A stretch of DNA of 64,000 bases from the NCBI GenBank assembly GCA_963826795.1, contig CAWGYT010000003.1:186001-250000 (forward strand), read 5' to 3'. Of the stretch, positions 45,646-54,985 are shown one piece after another; positions within the stretch are counted from its first letter, which is position 1, and every line of letters begins with the position of its first letter. The DNA comes from CAWGYT01 sp963826795 (GTDB lineage Bacteria > Planctomycetota > Planctomycetia > Pirellulales > Pirellulaceae). Position numbers and translations under genes: made by a program. The notes under the pieces are model-generated. The model was not told where the DNA came from. It did not search any database and saw only the letters and a list, made by a program, of their open reading frames with translations.

Positions 45646-46671
45646 ATGAGACAACGCCCCAGCGAGATGCTGTTCAAAAAAACGAGGCGGATGATCGGCG
45701 TGCTGCTGGGCATCGCATCGTGTGTCGCACTGGCCCCGACGATCAAGGGCGACGAGATCCTGCGGGTTGATCTCGGTCAATTCGCTCCCCTGACCGAGCC
45801 TCCCTGTTCTTACTGTTCGACGCAACATCGCAAGGGTCTGATCCAGAGCGACGACCGGGTGCTTGCCTGGATCCGAGCCGTGCACAACGGCGGCGCGATT
45901 CCGCTGCGGCATTTTCTGGCCGGACCCCGCGTGATCAATGACACCTATGGCCTGTTCTTTTACGATCCCGACGGCGGATACGCAGCGGCTTATCGGAAGG
46001 ACTATGGGTATTCCTTCCACGGTTGGCGACACGGGGTGATGGTCGTTCAAAGCGAAGACGGAACGCTGTGGTCCGCCTTGACCGGAATCGCCTTTGCCGG
46101 CCCGCAGCAGGGGAAGCGGCTCGAGCGGATTCCGAGTCTCACGACGACCTGGTCCTACTGGATGATGTTGCATCCCGAATCGACCGCCTACGATTTGTTT
46201 GATGGGCAGCGTTATCCGGTTCATGAGCTGCCGGAGGTCTTGAGTCCGGCGGCGACCCAGGCGATCGATCAGGCCGACTCGCGCCGACCGGCACTGGACC
46301 CGGTCCTGGGCGTGCGCGTGGGCGACTCGACCAGCGCCTTCGTCCTGTCCGGGCTGAACGAACGGGCCTGCTTTACACGTGACGTGGGCGACCAGCCCGT
46401 GACCGTGTTCTGGTATGGCGCGACCGCAAGTGCGACCGCCTTCAGCCGCGTCGTCGACGGCCGCACGTTGACCTTTTTCGCCGACGAGATTTCGCCCGAG
46501 TCGGCTCCTTTCAAAGATCGCGAGACCGGGACCCGATGGACGTTGGCCGGACGCGCCATCGACGGGCCGCTCCGCGGAAAAGAACTGACTTGGGTCGACA
46601 GCATTCAATGCCGATGGTACGCCTGGGCCGCGGAATACCCGCAGACGCAACTGGTTCCCGACGCCGACTAG
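45646..46671 (+). CDS. Exported DUF3179 domain protein
   Basis: A 341-residue protein with a signal peptide (MIGVLLGIASCVALAPTIKG) and the DUF3179 domain: DRVLAWIRAVHNGGAIPLRH, then VINDTYGLFFYDP, HGWRHGVMVVQSEDGTLWSA, LTTTWSYWMMLHP and FFADEISPESAPFKDRETGT. DUF3179 proteins are widespread in planctomycetes and haloarchaea; function unknown. AGGAGCG lies 5 nt before the ATG at 45646. It is divergent from the AsmA-like gene and upstream of the hypothetical gene at 46741. Confidence 0.85.
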   Translation: MRQRPSEMLFKKTRRMIGVLLGIASCVALAPTIKGDEILRVDLGQFAPLTEPPCSYCSTQHRKGLIQSDDRVLAWIRAVHNGGAIPLRHFLAGPRVINDTYGLFFYDPDGGYAAAYRKDYGYSFHGWRHGVMVVQSEDGTLWSALTGIAFAGPQQGKRLERIPSLTTTWSYWMMLHPESTAYDLFDGQRYPVHELPEVLSPAATQAIDQADSRRPALDPVLGVRVGDSTSAFVLSGLNERACFTRDVGDQPVTVFWYGATASATAFSRVVDGRTLTFFADEISPESAPFKDRETGTRWTLAGRAIDGPLRGKELTWVDSIQCRWYAWAAEYPQTQLVPDAD

Positions 46672-46740
46672 CTCCGCCACCCGCGACGCCGCAAGATGGG
46701 AGAGCCAGGCTCCTCCCGACTTCTTCCACGGATCCCACAA

Positions 46741-47871
46741 ATGACGCATGTCGCGCTTCGATCGTATCTTCGTCGGTTAGGTTGGGTTGCCTGTTGCCTG
46801 GTGCTCGTCAGCCCGGTCCGGTTCGGCCAGCGGGCATCGGCGTCGGCTGCCGATCGGATCGCGGATTTTCGCGGAGCCCTGTTGCCGTTGGGCGACGTCG
46901 AGGCCGAGCGACTGTGCGCGGAGCGAGCGCGTGGGACGAATGCCATCGTGTTGTCACTCGAGGAGAATTCGGCCGAGTCGCGGGCGGATGTGGCGAGGGC
47001 GGCTGAACGAATTCGCGCGGCGGGGTTGGGGCTCTATTATTGGATCGAAGTAGGGCGCTGTCCCTCGCTGGCCGATGCACATCCCGAGTGGATGGCGAGT
47101 TTGCAGGGCCACGACCAATGGCGACGATTCTTTCCCGACTTGCGGCAGCCGCACGCGGACGAAGTCGTCAAGGTCTATCCGTGGGTACCGATCCTTTATC
47201 GAGAGGCCTACGCGGCCCAATTGCAACGCGTGAGCGAGCTGTTGCAGGCCCGTCCTGCGGCGGATGGACTCTTCCTGAACGACCTGCAAGGCGCGCCGTC
47301 GGCCTGCGGCTGCGGCAGTCCACTCTGTCGATGGACCGCGGACTACGGCCCGATTCAGACCGCGACTCCCGCCGGGGACGACGCGGCGGCGCGGTTTGTC
47401 CAGGCGGTTGGCGAACGGTTCCCGGGGATCCCGGTCGTACCGGTGTGGGTCACTGAATGCGAGGAACACGATGGCAGCCCGGAGGGATTGTGTGCGGGAG
47501 TCGGTTGTTTTCGAGGCATCTGCTGGAAAGCGTACACGCGTCAGTTGATGCCCGTCGCCAAGCAAGCGGCGACGATCGCGGTGCTGGCGCCGTACCGCGA
47601 GTTTCAACGCGATTTGCCCCGCTACGGCGACGCCGGCAGTTGGGTCCGCGAAGCCCTCCGCTCATTCCAAACCATGCCGCCGTTGCACCAGGGCGAGTCG
47701 GTGGAGCCGTCGCGCTTGCTGGCCGTCCTGCAGGGCTGGGGGACGCCCGACGAGGCGCTCGCGGTTCAGCGAACCCTCGTGGCGGAAAGCGGGGCCGCGG
47801 GGTACCTGGTGGCCTTCCAGCGAATCGAACAGGACTGGCAGCCACAGATCCTTCGCTGGAAAGAAGATTAA
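46741..47871 (+). CDS. Exported hypothetical protein
   Basis: A 376-residue protein with a signal peptide (LGWVACCLVLVSPVRF). Domains are not recognised. Visible: a conserved-looking GLGLYYWIEVGRCPSLADA region, DGLFLNDLQGAPSACGCGSP with a CxC..C cluster that could bind metal, VVPVWVTECEEHDGSPEGLC and IAVLAPYREFQRDLPRYGDA. The pattern of beta strands ending in Asp/Glu resembles a TIM-barrel glycoside-hydrolase fold, but this is a guess. It follows the DUF3179 gene. Confidence 0.6.
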   Translation: MTHVALRSYLRRLGWVACCLVLVSPVRFGQRASASAADRIADFRGALLPLGDVEAERLCAERARGTNAIVLSLEENSAESRADVARAAERIRAAGLGLYYWIEVGRCPSLADAHPEWMASLQGHDQWRRFFPDLRQPHADEVVKVYPWVPILYREAYAAQLQRVSELLQARPAADGLFLNDLQGAPSACGCGSPLCRWTADYGPIQTATPAGDDAAARFVQAVGERFPGIPVVPVWVTECEEHDGSPEGLCAGVGCFRGICWKAYTRQLMPVAKQAATIAVLAPYREFQRDLPRYGDAGSWVREALRSFQTMPPLHQGESVEPSRLLAVLQGWGTPDEALAVQRTLVAESGAAGYLVAFQRIEQDWQPQILRWKED

Positions 47872-47979
47872 CGACCGCGGGCCCGCAGTTTTGGTATCAT
47901 GACCCGCCGTGCCCGAGGCGATACGGAGGGTACCGAAGCGTCTGTTGGATAGATCTTGCAAAATGGGGAGTGCAAGAAA

Positions 47980-48771
47980 ATGGCCAAGTTCACGTCGTAT
48001 CGGCACGGGCAGTTCTGCTGGATCGATTTGATGTCGCGAGATTACGCCGCGGCGGTGGATTTCTATGGCAAGCTGTTCGGCTGGGAGTGCCGTGATCAGG
48101 ACACGCAGGGAGGTCCGCCCTATGGGATCTTTCAACTGGACGGACAGCAAGTTGCGGGACTGGGACAGATGAATTCCGAGATGGCGGCCGCGGGGATGCC
48201 GCCCGTGTGGAACAGCTATCTCAACGTCGAGGATCTGGCCGCGACGGTGCAGCGCGCCAGCGAACTTGGCGCGACCGTGACGATGCCGCCGTACAAGATT
48301 TTGGAGGCGGGCCACATGGCGATGGTTCAAGATCCGACCGGCGCCATGATCGCCTTCTGGCAGAAAATTCAGCATTTCGGCGCGGCACTGACGAACGTGC
48401 CCAACACCTGGGTGTGGAACGAGCTGATGACCGACGACGTCGAAGCGGCGTCCGACTTCTATGGCCAGCTGTTGGGTTGGACCTTTACCCAGGAACAGAC
48501 TCCGACCGGACCCTACTGGAACGCTTCGGTGGCGGGCCGAATGAATAATGGCATGCTCCAGATCTCCCCCGAGATGGGTTCGATGCCGTCGTGCTGGTGG
48601 GTCTATTTCGCGGTGGCTGACGTCGACGCGGCGACCGCCCAAGTCCGGCAGCTGGGCGGGCAAATCCATCGGCCTCCGTTCGAGGTCGGCGTCGGACGGT
48701 TGGCGGTGGTGGCCGATCCCCAGGGAGCGACGTTCAACGTGATTCAGATGTCGATTCCGGTGGATGAGTAG
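47980..48771 (+). CDS. Two-domain VOC/glyoxalase-like protein
   Basis: A 263-residue soluble protein made of two VOC domains: FCWIDLMSRDYAAAVDFYGK in the first, and WVWNELMTDDVEAASDFYGQ in the second. Each ends in a MAMVQDPTGAMIAFWQ or LAVVADPQGATFNVIQ strand. The second domain keeps an Asn-Glu pair where many VOC enzymes have His/Glu metal ligands. Substrate unknown; the family includes glyoxalases, dioxygenases and antibiotic-resistance proteins. GGGGAG lies 10 nt before the ATG. The stop at 48771 is followed 3 nt later by gluQ. Confidence 0.88.
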   Translation: MAKFTSYRHGQFCWIDLMSRDYAAAVDFYGKLFGWECRDQDTQGGPPYGIFQLDGQQVAGLGQMNSEMAAAGMPPVWNSYLNVEDLAATVQRASELGATVTMPPYKILEAGHMAMVQDPTGAMIAFWQKIQHFGAALTNVPNTWVWNELMTDDVEAASDFYGQLLGWTFTQEQTPTGPYWNASVAGRMNNGMLQISPEMGSMPSCWWVYFAVADVDAATAQVRQLGGQIHRPPFEVGVGRLAVVADPQGATFNVIQMSIPVDE

Positions 48772-48774
48772 CCC

Positions 48775-49743
48775 ATGCCAGCGGGTCCCGTCCCCGATCT
48801 CCCCCGGCGCCGGACACGATTGGCTCCCTCGCCGACCGGCGCGTTGCATCTGGGCAACGCGCGGACCTTCCTGGTCAATTGGGCCTTGGCCCGCCAGCAG
48901 GGCTGGGAAGTCGTGCTGCGGATCGATGATTTGGATGGTCCCCGAGTTAAGGCGGGGGCCGACATTCAGGCCATTGAGATCCTGCAGTGGCTTGGCTTGG
49001 ACTGGGATCAAGAACCCCGCTATCAGACGGCTTGCCTGGCAACCTATCGCACGGCGCTCAACCAACTCGCACGCCAGGGCGGGATCTATCCCTGCCAGTG
49101 CACCCGCAGCCAGATTCAGGCGGCCCAGTCGGCGCCGCACGCCGGCGAGCACGAATTGAGGTATCCCGGGACGTGCCGACCGACGCGGCGGATGCCCGTG
49201 AACTCCGCGGCACTGGATCAGCCCGACGTGGCCTGGCGGCTGTTCGTCGCCGAGGGCGAGCAGTCGTTCGTCGACCAGTTTGCCGGTCGCGTCGTCAGTT
49301 CGGTCCAGGCAGAAATCGGCGACTTTGTGGTGGCCACCAAGCAGGGCCTGCCCAGTTATCAGCTGGCGGTCGTCGTGGACGATTGGCAACAGCAGATTAC
49401 CGATGTCGTGCGAGGTGACGACCTGCTTTCCTCGACTCCGCGTCAGCAACTGCTGTACGACGCCCTGCAGCTGGGGCCCACTCCGCGATACTGGCATCTG
49501 CCGCTGATTGTGGGGCACGACGGACGCCGGTTGGCGAAGCGGCACGGTGACAGCCGCTTGATGCACTTCCGCGACTTAGGCGTCAGTTCGACCCGGGTCA
49601 TCGGCCTGCTGGGTGACTGGTGCGGAATCCGTCCTCGTCGCGAAATGAACCTGGACGCATTCTTGGCCGATTTTGATCTTGGCCGACTTCCCCGGCAAGC
49701 GATCGTCTACGGCCCGGAAGACGAACAGTGGTTGCTGGCCTAA
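48775..49743 (+). CDS. gluQ: Glutamyl-Q tRNA(Asp) synthetase
   Basis: Truncated glutamyl-tRNA-synthetase paralogue that attaches Glu to queuosine at position 34 of tRNA(Asp). The 322-residue product has the class I signature in LAPSPTGALHLGNAR, the zinc ligands C-x-C (YPCQCTRSQ) and YPGTC, the Q34-type DDWQQQITDVVRGDDLLSST segment and the LAKRHGD signature in place of KMSKS. It lacks the anticodon-binding domain of GluRS, matching GluQ length. It implies that this organism makes queuosine. The 3' end overlaps the next gene by 4 nt. Confidence 0.93.
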   Translation: MPAGPVPDLPRRRTRLAPSPTGALHLGNARTFLVNWALARQQGWEVVLRIDDLDGPRVKAGADIQAIEILQWLGLDWDQEPRYQTACLATYRTALNQLARQGGIYPCQCTRSQIQAAQSAPHAGEHELRYPGTCRPTRRMPVNSAALDQPDVAWRLFVAEGEQSFVDQFAGRVVSSVQAEIGDFVVATKQGLPSYQLAVVVDDWQQQITDVVRGDDLLSSTPRQQLLYDALQLGPTPRYWHLPLIVGHDGRRLAKRHGDSRLMHFRDLGVSSTRVIGLLGDWCGIRPRREMNLDAFLADFDLGRLPRQAIVYGPEDEQWLLA

Positions 49744-50873
49744 ACCCGCAAGAAGATCTTCCGCCGATACAACTGCTGGCAGACGAGCAGGGCCAATCCC
49801 AAGGACAAGAGCGAGACCACGAGCGGGCCGAATTGGCCCAAGGCCGCGACCGTGTCGTCGTGAAGCACGCGGCCCACCAGGTCGCGAAAATTCAGCAAGT
49901 TGGCCAGCATGTAGATCGTGATGCAGTTCGTGCCGATCCAGACGAAGGGCAGTGACCAGCGCCGCCAGTTGGCCACGTCAATGATCAGGTAGAAGACCGC
50001 CAGTAGCAGAAAGCTCCATCCGCCCGCCCAAAGGACGTACGACGACGTCCACAGCTTCTTGATGATCGGGAACTGCGGTGACCAGAGCCAGCCGCCTGCC
50101 AGGCAGACCACGCCCAGCAGGACGAGTCCGCCGACCTTTTTCATCGGCGACCAGTCGTCACGTCGCAAGACGAGCCCTGCCCAGGCGCCGAGCAAGGCCG
50201 AAGCAACCGCCGGAATCGTGCTCAGCAGTCCCTCCGGGTCCCAGTCGCCGTCCCACTTGTAGCCCGGCAGCGCGACGGAGTCGACGTAGTTGGCCAAGTT
50301 CTTGCCCTCCTCAAAGACGCCGGCACCGTACCCCGGGACGGGAACCCATGTCATCAAAAGACAGTACCCGACCAAGACGATCGCCGTGATCGTGACGATC
50401 CCTCGCCCTCGAAAGTTCAAAACCACCAGGCCGGCACCGAAGTAGCAGATGGCGATCCGCTGCAGGACGCCGACATAGCGGAACATCTCCGGTCCGCCGT
50501 CGCGACTGTGTCCTCCGTAATAGACCAGGCCCAGCCCATAAAGCAGCAGGCTGCGCGTTATCAAGCGTCGGTATGCCCCGCCGCGCCCTTCCCGTTCGAC
50601 CAGACGTTGCAATGAGAAGACGGCCGAGGTCCCCATCAGGAACACGAACAGCGGGAAGATCAGATCGTAAAAGTGGAATCCCTCCCAGGAGACATGTTCC
50701 AATTGGTCGGCGACCAGTTGGACCGGCGCCGCGTCGGTCAGTCGTCGAAGCCCTTGAACCAGCCCGTCGGCCCCGATAATCCAGAACATGTCGAAGCCGC
50801 GGAGCGCATCGAGCGACTGCAGTCGCGGGGCAGCGCCGGGCGCGATCGCCTCCGGTCCGGTCGGGAGATCCAT
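49740..50873 (-). CDS. HGSNAT-like membrane acyltransferase
   Basis: A 377-residue membrane protein with about ten helices (YDLIFPLFVFLMGTSAVFSL, LLLYGLGLVYYGG, IAICYFGAGLVVLNF, VLWAGGWSFLLLAVFYLII). The N-terminal motif LDALRGFDMFWIIGADG matches the DUF5009/heparan-alpha-glucosaminide N-acetyltransferase family, which moves acetyl groups across a membrane onto amino sugars. No substrate can be assigned. Convergent with gluQ (4-nt overlap). Confidence 0.85.
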   Translation of the reverse strand: MDLPTGPEAIAPGAAPRLQSLDALRGFDMFWIIGADGLVQGLRRLTDAAPVQLVADQLEHVSWEGFHFYDLIFPLFVFLMGTSAVFSLQRLVEREGRGGAYRRLITRSLLLYGLGLVYYGGHSRDGGPEMFRYVGVLQRIAICYFGAGLVVLNFRGRGIVTITAIVLVGYCLLMTWVPVPGYGAGVFEEGKNLANYVDSVALPGYKWDGDWDPEGLLSTIPAVASALLGAWAGLVLRRDDWSPMKKVGGLVLLGVVCLAGGWLWSPQFPIIKKLWTSSYVLWAGGWSFLLLAVFYLIIDVANWRRWSLPFVWIGTNCITIYMLANLLNFRDLVGRVLHDDTVAALGQFGPLVVSLLSLGLALLVCQQLYRRKIFLRV

Positions 50874-50912
50874 CGTCTGCCGCCTTTCGCGTCAAAATCG
50901 GGGATGGACGAA

Positions 50913-51054
50913 GTTGGAAAAAGGGGTCAGGTCTCAAAAGTGCGCAAGCACCCGAAGGGCCGTTTCGGCTTTTGAGACCTGACCCCTTTTTCCAAACCCA
51001 CGCAATTTTGAGACCTGACCCCTTTTTCCAAACCCAAACCCAACCCCAACCCCA
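50913..51054. repeat. GGGGTCAGGTC palindromic repeat, copies D and half D'
   Basis: Copy D (50913-50996) is a full hairpin: GTTGGAAAAAGGGGTCAGGT on the left and ACCTGACCCCTTTTTCCAAA on the right. A second right arm (TTTTGAGACCTGACCCCTTT) at 51007-51035 repeats it, followed by AAACCCAAACCCAACCCC-type runs to 51054. Together they fill the gap between two minus-strand genes. Confidence 0.88.
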
Positions 51055-51057
51055 GCA

Positions 51058-52305
51058 CTAGAAGCGCCATTCTACGGTGCCGCGCAACCCGTCAAACGTG
51101 AGTGTATCGCCGAGACCGACAAAATGATTGGCCTGGACCGCGTTGACGAAATCTTGGGTCGTCACGGTATTGAACCAGGCGCTGACCAGGTACCCTGCGC
51201 CCAGCCTCAAACGACCGCCAGGACTGCTCCAGCCGGCTCCCAACTCCAAATCCAGAACCGGGACGACGCGCCCGGCCTGCCAGTTCGTGTCGACGATCGA
51301 GGGATCGAACGACTGGCCTTGGAAGTACTGGGCACGGAAACGACCTGCCAGAAAACTTGCCGAACTGCGGCCGTAGATCCGGAGACGACTATGGCAGGAC
51401 TGACGCTCCGCCTCAAGGCCCAGGCGAAGCCCCGCGCCGTCGAAGTTGATCTCCGTTGCAACCTGCTCCGTGCCGTTGTCCACGAAGTTCGCGCCGAACT
51501 GCTGCTCCAATCGACTGTAGCGTGCCGCCACCAGGTAGTTGACGGCGTACACCTGGCCTCCGACAAACAGGTGGCGGAGGCCCGCGTCAACGGTATCGAA
51601 CGAGATGTCCAAATTGGCACGGGCCGAAAGAAAATCCGTCGCAGCACTGGTAGTCGAGGGATGCGCGACCAGGGACCGCAGAACGTTCGGCGCGGCGGTT
51701 TGGAGTCGATTCTCGGTGGTGCTTTCCAACTGCGTGTAATCCGCGAAGAGGCTGGTCATCGTATTGATCGCCAGGTTGGTGCCGACCGTGAAACCCACCT
51801 CGTAGTCCGGATCGACAACGCCGATGCGTCCGGTCTGAATCGGGTTGTCGGCCGGTGCCGAACTGATCGGGCCGTCGATCGGAACCGCGTAGGCGACATC
51901 CGCGTTGCGAGGTCGTAAGTACAAGACCGACGCGTAGACGGATGAGCAATGTGCCCAAAGTCCGCAGTCCGCGGCCGATCCATTCGGGCAAGTGCCATCA
52001 CAGGCCTCCGTCAGGGTCGGCAACTCGGCCATCCCGCACACGCCTCGGCGGGTTGGATCGCACGCGCCTTCCCAAAGCTGACTGCAGTCATTGCAGCCCG
52101 CCGGAGCAACGCCCGAGTCCGCCGCGGTCGCGACGTCGCTGGGCCAGGCCGCGGTCGTCGGGGCCGAAATCCCCTCGTCACTAAACTGCACATAGTATCC
52201 CGACTGAGGTGCTCCGGGTGCTGGAATTAGCGTTTCGGCCCGTCCCGCGGCCGCCAGCATCACGCAGCAGGCCAACGGGAAAAAAGTTTTCGCAACGCCT
52301 GTCAT
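51058..52305 (-). CDS. Outer-membrane beta-barrel protein (Lpg1974/BBP7-like)
   Basis: A 415-residue protein with a signal peptide (FFPLACCVMLAAAGRA). A Cys-rich segment (CNDCSQLWEGACDPTRRGVC) follows, then about 280 residues of alternating beta strands ending in the aromatic GTVEWRF, as required for outer-membrane assembly. The start of the barrel (SVYASVLYLRPRNADVAYAV) resembles planctomycete BBP7/Lpg1974-family porins. The ATG at 52305 has GGGAG 10 nt upstream and is preferred over 52440. No partner genes nearby. Confidence 0.75.
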   Translation of the reverse strand: MTGVAKTFFPLACCVMLAAAGRAETLIPAPGAPQSGYYVQFSDEGISAPTTAAWPSDVATAADSGVAPAGCNDCSQLWEGACDPTRRGVCGMAELPTLTEACDGTCPNGSAADCGLWAHCSSVYASVLYLRPRNADVAYAVPIDGPISSAPADNPIQTGRIGVVDPDYEVGFTVGTNLAINTMTSLFADYTQLESTTENRLQTAAPNVLRSLVAHPSTTSAATDFLSARANLDISFDTVDAGLRHLFVGGQVYAVNYLVAARYSRLEQQFGANFVDNGTEQVATEINFDGAGLRLGLEAERQSCHSRLRIYGRSSASFLAGRFRAQYFQGQSFDPSIVDTNWQAGRVVPVLDLELGAGWSSPGGRLRLGAGYLVSAWFNTVTTQDFVNAVQANHFVGLGDTLTFDGLRGTVEWRF

Positions 52306-52490
52306 TGATACAGCTCCCTTGATGGTTATATTCCGCAGAATCGTATCGGCGTATCTAACCAGAAAATCAACCGCAGACCGTACAGGCGGAAGATCTACCG
52401 CAGATTGCGCAAACTGACAGGGCAAGGCCGCCGGAGACATCGGTCTTTACGTGGGTGGAGACCCGGGGCCCGAAGCGAGAAGGGAAATCG

Positions 52491-53045
52491 ATGAGCAGAC
52501 TGATTTTGGCGTTCCGCGCCTTCTTTGCGGTCCTATTTGGCCGAGTGCCGGCGGAAGCGATGGCGGCGCTGCTGGCGGGCCAATCGCCGGCCGCCCCGAT
52601 CGCGGCCCCGGGCCAGAAACCGGTCCCGTCCGCGCCGCCCCGCGCGGCCGAGCCGGTCAAGCGATCGCGCAGCGAGGCGATCACACTCTTGGCCGCCCTG
52701 CAGCGTGAGGCTCGTTTCGTCGATCTGGTCCAGGAGCCGCTGAATCAGTACACCGACGAGCAGATCGGCGCCGCGGCGCGCGATGTGCTTCGCGACTGCC
52801 GCCAGGTGTTGGCCCGGATGTTCGCCCTCGAGCCGGTCGTGGTGGCCGAAGAGAACTCGGAGGTGGAGACGCCGGGGCAGCTGAGCAGTCAGCGGTGGCG
52901 GATCAGCGGCAAGGTCGCCGGCGAGCCTCCGTTCCGAGGTCGCTTGGTGCACCACGGCTGGGAGGCCAAGCAGTGCGAGCTGCCGCTCTGGTCCGGAGAC
53001 TCGGACGACGCCCGGGTCATCGCGCCGGCCGAGATCAGCTGCTGA
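52491..53045 (+). CDS. DUF2760 domain protein
   Basis: A 184-residue protein starting MSRLILAFRAFFAVLFGR, then a Pro/Ala-rich linker, then LLAALQREARFVDLVQEPLN, LDCRQVLARMFALEPVVVAE and PFRGRLVHHGWEAKQCELPL, the DUF2760 pattern. The N-terminus may associate with membrane. Genes of this family stand directly before Hsp70-like genes in many bacteria, as here (87 nt apart), so a co-chaperone-like role is a plausible inference. AAGGGA lies 5-10 nt before the ATG. Confidence 0.85.
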   Translation: MSRLILAFRAFFAVLFGRVPAEAMAALLAGQSPAAPIAAPGQKPVPSAPPRAAEPVKRSRSEAITLLAALQREARFVDLVQEPLNQYTDEQIGAAARDVLRDCRQVLARMFALEPVVVAEENSEVETPGQLSSQRWRISGKVAGEPPFRGRLVHHGWEAKQCELPLWSGDSDDARVIAPAEISC

Positions 53046-53132
53046 TCCGGCCGTCGCGAGGCGGCGTTGCGCCGATCAACGATCTGTCCGAGCCTTCTTC
53101 CTCAATCGAGCCCTATCGAGCCAAAACGAGCC

Positions 53133-54920
53133 ATGTCCAGCCAATATGTGATCGGGATCGATCTTGGAACGACCAACAGCGTGGTGGCCTACGCCCCGCT
53201 GGGCGACGCTGAGTTGCCGCCGATTCAGGTGCTGCCGATCCCGCAGCTGACGGCGCCGGGAACCGTTGAGTCCCAAGCCGCGTTGCCGTCGTTTCTTTAT
53301 TTGCCGCCGGAGCACGAGCTTGGGGGCGCGGGCTTCGACCTGCCCTGGAGCCAGGGGAATCGGCAGGTCGTTGGCCAGTTCGCGCGGCAACAATCGGCGG
53401 CGATGCCGGAGCGATCGGTCGCGACGGCGAAGAGCTGGTTGGCGCACTCGGGCGTGGATCGGCACGCCGCGATCTTGCCCTGGGATGCTCCGGCGGACGT
53501 GCCGAAGATTTCGCCCGTCGTGGCCGCTCAGCGCTATCTGGAACATCTGATCGCCGTCTGGAATGCCACGTTTCCCGAGGCGCCGTTTGCGGCGCAACAG
53601 GTGGTGTTGACGGTCCCGGCTTCGTTCGATGCGAGCGCCCGCGAACTGACGCGCGAAGCGGCGTTGGCGGCCGGCGTGCCGGGCCACTTCCTGTTGCTGG
53701 AAGAACCTCAAGCCGCGGTGTATGCCTGGCTGGCCGAGCAAGGTGAGGCGTGGCGCAAGCAGTTGAAAGTGGGCGATCGACTCCTGGTCTGCGATGTCGG
53801 CGGCGGCACGACCGACCTGACCTTGATTGCGGCGGCGGAGGAGCAAGGAACGCTGGTCTTGCAGCGCTTGGCCGTGGGCAAGCACCTGTTGGTCGGGGGC
53901 GACAACATGGACTTGGCGCTGGCCCATCTGGCCGCCGAGCAATTTCAGGCTCAGGGCGTTGCCTTGGACGCTTGGCAAGCGGTGTCGCTGTGGCACGCCT
54001 GCCGCCTGGGTAAGGAGGCACTGTTGGCGGACGCGGCGCCGGCGACCTATCCCGTCTCGGTCCTCGGCCGCGGCAGCCGCTTGATCGGCGGCACGGTCTC
54101 GATCGACTTGGCCCGCGATGCCGTCGCGCAGCTGGTCTTGGACGGTTTTTTTCCGACGTGCGAATTGAGCGAACGGCCCACGCGTCGGCGGCAAAGTGGT
54201 TTTGTGCAGCTGGGTTTGCCGTTTGAATCCGATACGGCCATCACGCGGCACATTGCCAGTTTCTTGGGCGATCACGGAACGGTGTCCGGCCAGTCGGTGC
54301 AGCCGACACACGTCCTGTTCAACGGGGGCGTCTTTCGGGCCGCGGACTTGCGTCAGCGGTTGCTGGACGTCCTCGAACACTGGTTCCCCGGCCAGGCGCC
54401 GGACGAGCTGGCAGGGCCTCGCGACTTGGACGCCGCCGTGGCGCGCGGTGCCGCGTACTATGCCTGGATGAAACAGCGGGGAGGCGTCCGCATTCGCGGT
54501 GGCACGGCCCGCGCTTACTACATCGGCATCGAAAGCTCGGGATTGGCGATTCCCGGAGCCCCTCGGCCGCTCAAGGCACTTTGCGTCGTGCCATTCGGGA
54601 TGGAAGAGGGAACCGAAATCGATGTTCCGGCCAGCGAGACGGGACTGGTGTTGGGCGAGCCGGTCCATTTTCGCTTCTTCAGCTCCCTGGTCCGCAAACA
54701 GGATCGGCCCGGTCAGATGCTGGACCGCTGGGAGGAAGACGAGCTGCAAGAAACCGACTCGCTGGAGGCTTGCTTGCCCGCCGCCGCCAACGTCGATGAT
54801 CGCTACGTTCCCGTCCGCTTGCAGTCCCGTGTCACCGAATTGGGTGTCTTGGAACTCTGGTGTGTCAGCACGCGAAGCGAGGATCGCTGGAAGCTGGAAT
54901 TCAGCGTGCGCGGTGACTGA
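53133..54920 (+). CDS. Hsp70-family ATPase (DnaK-like)
   Basis: A 595-residue Hsp70-type protein with phosphate loop 1 VIGIDLGTTNSVVAYAP, phosphate loop 2 LVCDVGGGTTDLTLIAA, an adenosine-binding segment (VLFNGGVFRAADLRQRLLDV) and the linker-like LKALCVVPFGMEEGTEIDVP. Beyond residue 480 a beta domain remains, but the classical helical lid is missing, so it is one of the DnaK paralogues paired with DUF2760, not the housekeeping chaperone. In other genomes a second Hsp70-like gene often follows; here the next gene is on the other strand. The ATG at 53133 is used because the family begins there. Confidence 0.9.
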   Translation: MSSQYVIGIDLGTTNSVVAYAPLGDAELPPIQVLPIPQLTAPGTVESQAALPSFLYLPPEHELGGAGFDLPWSQGNRQVVGQFARQQSAAMPERSVATAKSWLAHSGVDRHAAILPWDAPADVPKISPVVAAQRYLEHLIAVWNATFPEAPFAAQQVVLTVPASFDASARELTREAALAAGVPGHFLLLEEPQAAVYAWLAEQGEAWRKQLKVGDRLLVCDVGGGTTDLTLIAAAEEQGTLVLQRLAVGKHLLVGGDNMDLALAHLAAEQFQAQGVALDAWQAVSLWHACRLGKEALLADAAPATYPVSVLGRGSRLIGGTVSIDLARDAVAQLVLDGFFPTCELSERPTRRRQSGFVQLGLPFESDTAITRHIASFLGDHGTVSGQSVQPTHVLFNGGVFRAADLRQRLLDVLEHWFPGQAPDELAGPRDLDAAVARGAAYYAWMKQRGGVRIRGGTARAYYIGIESSGLAIPGAPRPLKALCVVPFGMEEGTEIDVPASETGLVLGEPVHFRFFSSLVRKQDRPGQMLDRWEEDELQETDSLEACLPAAANVDDRYVPVRLQSRVTELGVLELWCVSTRSEDRWKLEFSVRGD

Positions 54921-54985
54921 GCGATCAGGGCCGCTCGCCCGCTCGCGTCCGCAAGTCCTGCGGTGCGCAACGCGCCGAACGCCAT

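Noticed and set aside
47662..49566. 634-codon minus-strand frame opposite the VOC and gluQ genes
   Set aside because: Antisense to two genes with unmistakable motifs; composition biased; no start signal.
53076..54749. 557-codon minus-strand frame opposite the Hsp70-like gene
   Set aside because: Antisense to a protein with both Hsp70 phosphate loops; Gln/Arg-rich shadow frame.
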